NCBI GenBank assembly: GCA_026686845.1
Contig: JAIVEN010000019.1
Span: forward strand, 30,198,501 to 30,262,500
Source: Adenanthera pavonina
Taxonomy: Eukaryota > Streptophyta > Magnoliopsida > Fabales > Fabaceae
Direction: 5' to 3'
DNA length: 64,000 nucleotides
The position numbers and the translations under genes are program-made. Positions 35,627 through 47,300 of the stretch are shown here, in pieces. Each line of letters begins with the position of its first letter. Position 1 is the stretch's first letter. The notes below the pieces were generated by a model. The model was not told where the DNA came from. It saw nothing but the letters and a program-made list of their open reading frames with translations, and did not search any database.

Positions 35627-38150
35627 TTTGACAATTTAATTGTTTGTTCATAATTGTTAGGCAGCCCTCAATAGATTTTAATAAGTCATGTACATGTTAC
35701 TATAAATTTTATATTATTTCGTTTTGTGGTTGATATTGGCTAGTGTTGACTGAAAATCACGTATATATATCACTCATCGTGAAATAAAGGGATGTCATCA
35801 CATGAGCAGTTTATATATATAATTCTCCAATATGCGGCAGATTCTATGAACACACTAGATTAGTCGGACTAAACAAAATAAATAAATATTCAAATGGTAA
35901 ATGAATGACTTCAAGAATGTATGAATATTGATTAAAGGAAGCGAGAGTCTACTACTACATATCCACTACTTAATTACTTCTTAACAGTGGCGCACTCTTC
36001 CCTTCTTCATGCAATTAATTAATGAATTTGGATTCTCTCCATACTTTTTTTCATAGGCAATCTTATTTATTGATTATGATCAAATGATTGAAAAAATAAT
36101 CTATAAATAAATAATATATTTGATTTAATGGTTTGCACTTGTTATTATGAGTAGAATTTTCTTAAAAAAATTAATATCTTTTATTTATGGCTATTATTCT
36201 AATGAAAAATATATTTTATTTAAAGTGATTATAAGTAATATCTATAATTCAAATTAAAATAAACAAATGAGAGATATGAAGAGAATTCAAATCCTTAATT
36301 AACATTACTTGTAACAGTCATGATCTAATTTTATCTAAAGGTGTCTTTCAAATTAGATTAATAATTACTTTTAATGGATGAAACGATTAGTTGCTAGGCC
36401 CAATACAAAATTCCTATCCGTGGGTACAACTAGAACGTCTGAATTATCATTTAACTTATATATAGTTGATTGGACTATAATCGATGGAAATAAAATACAA
36501 CTAACAATCACAGATATATATTGAATCCAAACAAAGAGAAAAGATAACAAATACTAGTACAGAGCGCAGGTCTAAACTAATCCTAAATAAAAGAAGTCAG
36601 CCACACAACGTACTAGAAACAACATATATACAGATGTAATCAATATAACACAGCCATCCAAATACAAAAGAAAGGATAAAGGGACAAGAAAAACTGAGTC
36701 TGAAGTTTCCGCCGTCTTTATACCCAAGCTTCTAGCTCTCTCTCCAGCTCCTTAGTACTCATAACGATGCTCCCTCTTGTCCAGTCCCTCTCTTCGAGCC
36801 TTTTCTGGCTTTATTTATAGAGAAACCATGGATTTGGCTAGTTCAAAACATCAAGCCACGACTTTGTTTGAGTTATAACTTGTGGCTTTAGGAGGTAAGA
36901 CTAGGTTTTGAGGTCCAAAAGCCTAGGGTTTGAGCTAGAAACCCTGATTTTGAGGATTTTTAATTTGGTGGTGGCAAGTTGTGACTTCCTGCTCTCTAAA
37001 TCTTGTGTTGGGAATTTACAGGCCTTGGCAAGCCGTGACTTCATCTTTTGCGTTCGATGAAAATATGTTGAAATTAAAGCTGATGATGACTCAAAGCCCA
37101 AATCAAAATTAGGTGCTAGGTTAGAACAATATAACTTGGTTTGATCCAAGACACATTGCACGGGCAGATATTGATCATGATCTTAGTAAACTAGAGAAAT
37201 ATGCATTGGCGTAATGGAATAGATGATGACAAAAGCTTATTTCTCACATAATTAAATTCCTACATGGCGCCAACTCAGATTTAATTTTTGCCACATCATC
37301 AACACCTTAATCGATCAAGTTTTCCCACTTGACACGCCGCACGTAGGGATTTGGTTAAAAACTTTGCAAAAACTGTGAGGATTAACTTTGTAGATCACGA
37401 GTAAAGTAATATAGGAAGTGATTTAAAAATTTTAAACTCCAAATGACCAAACTAACCTAATGTAAACTATGGGTCCAAATCATTAATTATTCCTCATTTA
37501 TTTATTTATTTTTGGACCAATTTATTTATTCTTTAAGTTTTTCAGTTACTGGGAAATTTTATGAGATCCAAACGGTGGAATCACTAAAACGGCTTAGCAA
37601 TGTAATTTGACTAGTAAGTTCTTAAATAATATTTAGCTGATGTTCTTGGATTAGTTCAAATTTTGAAACATCAAAGTTGAACATGACAATTTTCTTATAA
37701 ATGATTTCAATTTTTCTGGTTACAAATATTTTAAAATTAACAATTTTTTTGACATATCGATATTGGATTTTTTAATAAATTGTGAAAAATTGTATCATTT
37801 ATCAAAACTCTCATAAACTATTCAAATATTTCCTAACTAAAAATAACACCTACAATTATTATTTATTATTATTTATTACCATACACGTCGTGAGTTCATG
37901 AAATTTAAGATATACAAATTTTGTGATAACCTTGTTTTCCTCCCAAACTCACAAAATTAGGTTTAGTCAATCTCACCCACACTTCAAAAATAAACCAGCT
38001 CTTCCTGCAGTACTATTTTTTGTTCTTTTTTCTAGTCGAAGCGTTGTCCTTCTGTCTACTCAAATCCGTGACACATTGGAGGGGATGACATCCTCAACGA
38101 CGAAGTATTTTCTTTGGTAAAATATCGACATGGCCCCAGCTAGCCCATAC
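35627..38150. other. Intergenic, no gene seen
   Basis: AT-rich spacer between the GATA gene and POLD1. Apart from the LTR-like segment at 36486-37309 I recognise nothing. Short frames, including one at 37923-38120, show no domain. Confidence 0.5.
36486..37309 (-). repeat. LTR-like insertion, unclassified
   Basis: About 824 bp lying between two ATCGAT copies (36480-36485 and 37310-37315). On the minus strand it starts close to TGTTGATGATGTGGC and carries a TATA-box-like CTATAAATA near 36816 with a GC-richer transcribed-looking region after it, as in LTRs. It holds repeated 'GGCAAG(T/C)(T/C)GTGACTTC' motifs. The ends are not canonical TG...CA and no internal domain is present, so the assignment is tentative. 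Confidence 0.3.
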
Positions 38151-38173
38151 GAACCACTCCGGCTGGGGCCGTT

Positions 38174-38249
38174 TGGGCCCTAACAAGGTCCATCGCACGC
38201 GGGAAAAACCTCATGAGATACAGTACCCACAATAAAAACTGGCGGGAAA
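38174..38249 (+). promoter_or_regulatory. Site II and two E2F-type sites upstream of POLD1
   Basis: TGGGCC (site II type, 38174-38179) and two exact E2F cores GCGGGAAA (38199-38206 and 38242-38249, same orientation, 43 bp apart) lie 65-140 bp before the POLD1 start codon. Site II with E2F is the known arrangement in plant PCNA and other S-phase promoters. The inference is G1/S-regulated transcription. Confidence 0.7.
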
Positions 38250-38313
38250 CTCATATCTCTTCCCTAACAGTCACTCACTGTCACTTGCTCTCCTCAAGCC
38301 TCTGAAAACAGCC

Positions 38314-41300
38314 ATGAACACCGGCACCCGAAAACGCCCAGCACCCCCTTCGCAACCGTCACCGGCTAACCAGCCTAAGAGCCAAGCATTCTCCCAAGAA
38401 GAAGAGTTTGTGGATGAGGATGTCTTCCTCGATGAAACCCTTATTTCTGAAGACGAAGAATCCCTCATCCTCCGTGACATTGAGCAGCGCCAGGCTCTCG
38501 CCTCTCGCCTTGCCAAGTGGACCCGTCCGCATCTTTCCTCGGAGTATCTAAAACAATCTTGTCGCATTAGTGAGTAATTGCAATTTCACAGTTTCTGATA
38601 ATTCCCCTGTTCTGAGTTACTAGGGTTTGGGTTTGTCTTAGTGGAGTTTGATCGATTCTTCTTCTTTTCGGATTTTAGTCTTTCAGCAGCTCGAGATCGA
38701 TTATATTATTGGAGAGAGTCATAAAGAATTGCTGCCAAATTCGTCTGGGCCAGCTGCCATTATTAGAATATTTGGAGTTACGAAGGAAGGTTAGCTCATC
38801 ATCAAATTTTCTTGGAATTGAATAACGGTTGCTTTAAGAATGGAATAAAATAGTTTGAGATTTATCTGTTTATACACGTCGCACTTTTGTCATCCTTTCT
38901 AGTAAAGGAACTTCTATTGATGTATTTTTACACCTTTGAAAATTAAACCAAAGGTTAAGGTGCCAAATCTAGATTTAGGAACCACTCCTATAATTATCTT
39001 TTCATCCTAATTTTCATTATCCGACTAGTTTTGAAGTCTATATACTGCGAGCAATACCATCAATACCTCAAAATAAGGCATACTGGCTATTTCATGTACT
39101 TGCTCAGAGATCTGAATGCGTTATATGTACCTGAAATTGAATCTTTTTTCACAGTTTACAAATAATATTTTTCAAAATGACCAACGTGTGAAAGCTATAC
39201 AAAAAACTGCCAATCACATTTATCAACAAAAAAGTGCCTACATATCATCCTTGAAAGTATGAACCATTTGTAGTTCCACTGTGTTCTCTCTAACTATTCA
39301 TGTATTTGAAAAGGAAAAAGCTTGTGTAAGTCGTTGTGGCTATAGAATTTGATTTTCATTATGAATGAGTGTGCCCCTAAATTATGCCTCATAGAAATAA
39401 ACTCTTATGTTGGTTGTTTGTTAGGACATAGTGTTTGCTGCAATGTTCATGGATTTGAACCTTATTTCTACATCAGCTGCCCTCCTGGAATGAGACTGGA
39501 TGATATATCTGGTTTTCATAAAATCCTTGAGGTACTTGGCTAATCACTTGAAGAGAAAGATTATGTTCTGTTTATTAGGTGCCTTCATTAATGTGCATAT
39601 TTTGGATGCTCCAGGGGAGGATGAAAGAGTCCAATAGAAATAGTAAAGTGCCACAATTTGTTCGTCGTATTGAAATGGTGCAGAGAAAGAGTATTATGTA
39701 CTATCAGCAGCAGAACTCTCAGCCGTTTCTGAAAATTGTAGTTGCACTGCCGACAATGGTTGCCAGTTGTCGTGGTAAAGTTAGATATTATCAATAGTAT
39801 GTGTAATATATATTACTCATATTATGTAAACTCATAGGAGTCCATTGTATACTGTAATGAGTTATTACTTTATAGATTCTTTATGCTACACTGTTAGTTT
39901 TCATTGGTCATAAATTTATGAAATACTATGATTTTCATGGAATTACTATGATCTACATAATGGAGTGAGCATGGACAGATGCACCGGGGGGGGGGGGGAA
40001 GTAAGGGTGCTTTTTTCCCCCACCATTCAACCTTTCTTTTAAAAATATTTGTAATGTTATTTGTGGAAAAATGTTGAAATAGCCTGTAGGCCCCCATCTT
40101 AGATCAAACTTGCAATTTAGCCACCCCACCTATTAAGTTCTTGATTCGTCCCTGAGAATGAGTATCGGATCAGTTTCTTGCATCAAGACACTTACACTTG
40201 GGTTTTTGTGTTTTTTCAGTTTTTGCCTTTCTGAGCAGCAGTTTACTTGTAAGATTATTTGTTTATTGGAAAAAATTCAAAATTTTGACAGGTATCCTTG
40301 ATAGAGGGATTCAGATTGATGGGCTTGGCATGAAGAGCTTTATGACTTATGAAAGCAATGTTTTGTTTGCCCTTCGTTTTATGATTGATTGCAACATAGT
40401 TGGTGGAAATTGGATTGAAGTACCTGCTGGAGAATATAAGAAGACAGCAAAGAACTTGTCTTACTGCCAATTAGAATTTGATTGCTTGTATCCTTACTGA
40501 TGAGGCACTATTATTTGTTCTCCCTTTAAGAGAACTATCATGTTTTGTGCAAGAAACTTCTAGTTTTTCCCCTGCCCCTTAACAATGTTCTAGGTATTCA
40601 GAGTTGATTAGTCATGCACCAGAAGGGGATTTTTCAAAGATGGCTCCATTTCGTATATTGAGTTTTGACATTGAGTGTGCTGGTCGCAAAGGTCATTTTC
40701 CTGAGCCTACTCATGATCCTGTTATCCAGGTTCATCGCCTACTCCAAAATAAATCTAGTTTCTGGAAGTTTATTGTTCTTGAACTGATGTCCTTTCTTTA
40801 TCTTTTAGATTGCCAACCTGGTCACTTTGCAAGGAGAAGACCAACCATGTATTCGTAATGTCATGACTCTTAAATCATGTTCACCTATAGTTGGCACTGA
40901 TGTGATGCCATTTGATACAGAAAGAGAAGTCCTGCTAGCTTGGAGGGTATTATTTTTGTATTTGTATACTTTATTTTTCTTCTTATTCCTTTATTTATTA
41001 TATTAGAAGGGTTTGAACTTGGGGCCCTACCCATATTACATCTTATCCTTACCACTTGAACTAATCTCAGATGGCTTACTTTTGTTTCTTGTATTTTATT
41101 AAATTTGTTGCTTAGAAAGCATATGAATACAAATTGCAATAATACTGTACATCTACTTCCTTCTACAGTGAGTCACTGAGATATTTTGATTTATTAATAG
41201 AGACTTGTGAGGTATATAATATGGTATGATGTTTAATAATGCTTGGAACTCCATCAATGGATAATGTTGCAAAATACCTTTATTTTTGTCTCTGACTTGT

Positions 41301-44300
41301 ATATCAGGTGTCTATTTAATATCATGCAATTGTTGAGTATACTGCTTTCGTTATTGCATTCTTACTATCATATTTTTTTTTTTTGCAGGATTTTATCCGT
41401 GAAGTGGACCCTGATATTATTATTGGATATAACATTTGCAAATTTGACCTACCATATCTTATTGAGGTGATTGACTTGCTTATCTTGGAGATTTTATGAA
41501 GGCATTAAAGGTTGTTAGTGGGAATATTCAGTGTATTTGGTTATGCTTACAGTTTTGTTAAAATATAATTTTTTCTTTTTACCCCCCTATTTAGAGAGCT
41601 GAGGCCTTAAAAATAGCTGAATTTCCAATTCTTGGACGCATCAGGAACAGTAGGGTTCGAGTAAAAGATACAACTTTCTCATCAAGGTAAAGAGATATAA
41701 TCATCTGTTATCAAGTTATTGCTAATATTCTTTTATTGTATAGTATGGATTGTTTCGCTAATAAAAGTTAGTCTTGTGAATGTAGTTTAGGCTGTGTAAC
41801 TAGAGGTTCTGCTTTTTTCTAGTCTTGCTTGAAGTATGTAAAATAGTTAACCATTTTGAATATTTTTGAGGGGCAATGAGTGTTACATATCTTATTTTTC
41901 ACTGCTAGTGCATGCACATAAAGTGCTGCTCTTCAACTCTATTTCCCCCCTTTTTTGTACAAAAGTACTTGCATTTTGGCTATTGTGGTTGGTGAAACAA
42001 ATTGCTATTGTTACATCAACTTCTATGTTCATATGGACTCTATATTGCAGAAATGAGTTCAGATTACCATAACTACAGGGAGTCGTTAATCTCTTCTATA
42101 TCTTTTATATTGATTATAAACTATGGACTTGCTTTGTGTATACTTTTTGGATTTTTATGACTCTTATTTTATGTTAGTTTTTCAATTACTTTGAATATTT
42201 TCCTTAGTGATACTTGATGTTGTAGACAGCTCGGGACTAGGGAAAGTAAAGAGGTTACAATAGAAGGGAGAGTTCAGTTTGACTTGCTCCAGGTTCTGCT
42301 AATACAGTTTTTTTCTGTGTCTTTGTGCTTGGCCTATGCAATTTATTAATAAGTTTATGGATTATCTATTTATATACAGGCTATGCAGCGAGATTACAAA
42401 TTAAGTTCTTATTCTTTGAATTCTGTTTCAGCACACTTCCTTTCAGAGCAGGTGAGATTCTTCTTTTGACATTATATCACTCAATTTTTGTTTTTCTTTA
42501 ATTTATATTCAATTGATTCTGTTGATGGAAGTAGCAACTTACACTCCTATTTTTTGGTAAAAGTCAAATTACCATCTTATGTTTTGGATTGCATTCACTT
42601 TTTTTATCTATTGTTTTTTTCAACGCTGAGGCTTGCCCTATTAGCACAACCCTGTTCTGTACTTTAATTTCATTAAATATTAAGTAGTAACCCTCAAACT
42701 GTCAGAATTCCTCAAATTTCTTTTCAAAATCCTTTTACCCCTTTCAAGCCACATACTCTCTATTCATGCCCCTTCTTCGAATCCTATTTGATTTGTCAAT
42801 TTCTCCATATTCCATGTCAAAATTCTTAATCCCTCTTTTTCCAGTTGACTCTTGTACTCCTCAAATTCTTGCCTAATTGTCCAATTTGGCACCCCCAATT
42901 TTCTCATGTTTCTTCCAATTCCATCTTAAAATCCCTAGCCCTTTTCTTTCCATCCAACTCCCACCCTTCCCACATTCTTGCCCAATGTGTTCATTCAGAC
43001 ATCCTTAATTTCTCCAAAGATTGTTCTGGAGATGAAATTTGGTAAACCATTTGTACCGTTAAAAATTTTCATTTAATATTTTATGGAATTTAAGCATAGG
43101 GTAGTATTGTGCTAACAAATCAAACCCTGTAGTAGAATCTCAACTTTTGAACCAGAGGTACCAAAGTGAAACTGACCCAAACCATAATGCAGTAAACTAT
43201 ATTTTATGCATTTTTATTGTTCACTCTGGTGCCTATATACAATAACAAAGAAGATATTCAGAATTGTGCAAATTATTGGGGGGTAAAACTCATGAATCAC
43301 ACCATGAAACTTTGGGAAAGAGTGATTAAGCATAGACTAAGAAAAGAATATCGTATTTTGGAAAACCAATTTGGATTTATGCTAAGATGGTCTACAATAG
43401 AGGCTATTTATTTAGTAAGGAGTTCGATTGAAAGATATCAGAGTAAAGAAAGAGATTTGCATATGGTTTTTGTTGATTTGGAAAAAGCCTATGATAGAGT
43501 ACCAAGAGATGTGTTATGGAAAGCAATGGAGAAGAAATGTGTTCATGTAGTTTATATTCGAGCCACAAAGAATATGCATGAAGGGGTAACAATAAGTGTG
43601 AGAACTCTTGGAGATGAGATAAAGGACTTTCCTATAAAGATAGGTTTAGATCAAGGATTTTCTTTGAGTTCATACTTGTTTAATTTGGTTTTGAATGTTT
43701 TAACAGAACATATACAGGAGGAAATTCCAAAATGTATGCTCTTCGCGGATGATATAGTCTTAATTGAGGACTTAAGAGAAGAGGTCAACTCTAAACTTGA
43801 GTTATGGAGACACATTTTGAAATCAAAAGGTTTTCATTTGAGTAGAAGTAAGACGGAATATATACATTGCAAATTTAACAAGACATTAGTTAGAAATGAT
43901 TTAGAGGTAAAAATTGGAGAGCAAATAATTCCAGAAGTGTCAAAATTTAGATATTTGGGGTCAATTTTACAGAGTAATGGTGAAATTGATGGGGATGTGA
44001 TGTATATGATACAAGTTGTGTAGTTAAAGTGAAGAAAAGTATCAGGAGTTATTTGTGACCATAAGGTACCTATTAAGTTTAAAGGGAAATTTTATTGAAC
44101 AACTATAAAGTCAGCGATGCTATATGGTAGTGAATGTTGGGCTTTGAAAGGATAATAAGAGTATAAGATGGGAGTAGTAGAGATGAGAATGTTGAAATGG
44201 ATGTGTGATCATACAAAATTGGATAAGATACGAAATGATTGTATACGAAGGACTCGGAGTAGCACCTATCGAGGAGAAAATGGTGGACAATCGTTTAAGG

Positions 44301-47300
44301 TGGTTTGGACATGTACAAAGAAGAGGGCAAGAGGAACCAATGAGAAGAGTTGATTAAATGGTTTGGAGTCCTATTAAAAGACGTAGAGGAAGACCAAAAA
44401 GAACACTAAAGGAAGTTATAAGGAATGACCTCTTGATAAATAATTTATCTAAGGAGATGGTGTTTGATATAGTCCATTAGCGTCGTATGATCTACTTAGC
44501 CGATCTCATATTAGTGGGATAAGGCTAATGTTATTGTTGTTGTTGTTGTTGTTTTATTGTTCATAGATTTAAGTTTCAGGTTTTAGTGCTTGAGCTATTG
44601 ATGTGTTTTTCACCAAATGCAATAGCTTATGAAGCTTTTGTCTCTAATTTTGCTTTGATTTAATTGCTTGTGGTTTAATCTGATGTGGCAGTGAAGTCAT
44701 TGATTAGGGATTCGTTATTTAAGCTGTTATATTTACTGTTTTGTCTTCTATTTTGTGTTTGTGATATTGTATGTCAATGTATTTTTTCTTCATCTTAATT
44801 TTTCCTTGTCCCTGCCGTTAAAATGTGTGGATTATCTTCATTTACCTGTTCCAAGTTGCCTTGCTTTCCTGGATATTTCTTTTTCTTGAAAATTCAGCGT
44901 GCGAACTATTTACTTATGTCACTGCATGTTCATTTACTGCAGAAAGAGGATGTTCACCATTCAATTATATCTGATCTTCAGAATGGAAATGCAGAAACTA
45001 GGAGACGCCTTGCTGTGTATTGTTTGAAGGTCTGTATGTTGGTACCTATCTAAGTATCTTGATTGGTCTTGCCTCTTCTGCTCTTTTTCTTTTTAACTCT
45101 TCATCCCACTCCATGGTGACTCTTTTATCTCTGACACCATGATATATCCGTCTGCACCGATCCCCATCACCACCTGACCATTACTGCTGTCATCATCCCA
45201 CCTTTGACATCATCATTTCATTTCGCTGCGCCATTGGTTGTGTACTACTTCTTGTTTCATTATGACACCATGCTACTGTTACCATCAATGGAGCTGCTGC
45301 TACGACCATATATTCCTCTGCATTTAATCACCACCCTTAATGTGATTAGATTTTCTCTATAATTTTCTCAACTCTAAGAGTTATTGCTATAGTTCTGCAA
45401 CTTTTTTTTGTTCACAATCTGACTTCAGTGTATTGAACAGGTTCTGACTTTTTCACATTGTGTGAATAGTTGGAAGTACTTAGCGTTTAAAGAATTTTAG
45501 CTTTTATATTGTTTTATCTTTAAAATGCGTGGATGGAGAAAATCATAATTTATTAGAGTTTGCATGTCTTTAAAATCCTTATAGTTAAATGCAGAAGCCT
45601 TTAGATTATTACTTACTGATGAAACCTTGTCTGTTGGACCATGGCCTACTAGAGTATGTATAACTAGAAGAGCAGAAACAAAAATAATACAGGAGACCAG
45701 AAAAAAAAAAGAATTTTTTTTTTTGGGGGGGGTGGGGGGGCGGTGTTGGACTTGTGAAAATGCCCCATGTTGAGGTAGCATACTTAATGGAAGTGGGTGA
45801 GGTGGAAGGAATAGTCTGATTCTGTTAGTGAGGATATGTGGGGATTTAGGCCATTGGAAAAGGCCAGAAAAAAGTGTTGGCTAGTGGAGAGACTCAAGCC
45901 TCTTGAATGCTCGTTTGCCATATTTCGATATCTAATCCTCTGCTGAACTTGAATATTGGGGTTCTGTTCATAAATAATGCAAGGGTTTTTAAGAGTTCCA
46001 TCACTTACTTTAACACGTTTTAATACTTCTGGTTCTTTTACCTATGGAAACTACGTAAACTCAATATGATTTAACAGTTCCTATTGAATCCTTAATGTAT
46101 TATATTATACATGGTTTTGTATTTTGTGGATAATGTATGCAAAGGACAAGAGAAGTTAATAAATAAATTGAACAAAAACTGATGAGACTAACTTCTTATT
46201 TTGCTCTTGTGACTGAAGGATGCATATCTCCCTCAGCGACTTTTGGATAAATTGATGTTCATTTACAATTATGTGGAGATGGCTCGAGTAACTGGTGTTC
46301 CAATTTCTTTCTTACTTTCCAGAGGGCAAAGTATTAAGGTTAATATTAAAATTTTTCCCCCTTGTCAATTTTGGGAAATATGCGGAACAATCACAAGTTG
46401 AATTTGAGAAGGCAATGGTTTCTTTTTTCCTCTTTTTCAGGTACTATCTCAACTTCTTAGGAAGGCAAAACAGAAGAACTTGGTTATTCCTAATGTCAAA
46501 CAAGCTGGATCTGACCAAGGAACATATGAAGGTGCTACTGTAAGTTTGTTTCTTTTGAAGTTTGAATTTGCGATTATTCATAAGTCCTCTTTATGTCATC
46601 CATGCATGTAGAGATGTTTGGATGATGTCTTTAGCTCAAATGAAAGTGGGCATGCTGTATTATTTAGAGTACTGAAAATTAATGTTACAGTGAAGTCCTG
46701 CTGTTGGGGCCCATCACAAGGCATGGCACTTGAGTCCCACATTAGAAGTATCAGATTCTGATGTGGGAGATTTTATAAGGACCATGAACTTTACATGAGC
46801 TAGCTTTTGGGGGATGGTTTTCCCAAGACATGTGGCTGTAAAGGAACTTAAAAGTTTATTCAAAGTCTTGTATACATCTTGATTCTTGACTTAAGTTAGC
46901 ACTACTTAATTGTCCCTCCTATATGCCTATGAGGCAATATGATCTACTCATGTATAATCTATATTTCATGCTGTAAAGGCACTTTCTGTGTGAGTTTTAT
47001 CAGGAAGCGTAAGCATTAGTTGCATTTGATGTCTTACCTGCCCCATTGTTGCCTATCATTTACAAGGATATGCATGATTGTGAAACTTCACAACTGGCAG
47101 GTATTGGAAGCAAGAGCTGGATTCTATGAAAAGCCAATTGCTACTTTAGATTTTGCATCCTTGTATCCATCTATCATGATGGCATATAATCTATGCTACT
47201 GCTCTCTGGTAAATTTTGTGCTATTTCTAGTTGCTACCATAAGCTTCTGAGTTTTGTTTTGTTTTACTTAATTGTAATTTTAGCCATTAACTTGATTCAA

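Noticed and set aside
37923..38120. 65-codon frame upstream of POLD1
   Set aside because: It ends before the E2F sites, matches no family, and is AT-rich like the spacer.
43217..44023. 268-codon reverse-transcriptase frame as a host gene
   Set aside because: It is the open part of a truncated LINE bounded by target duplications inside a POLD1 intron.
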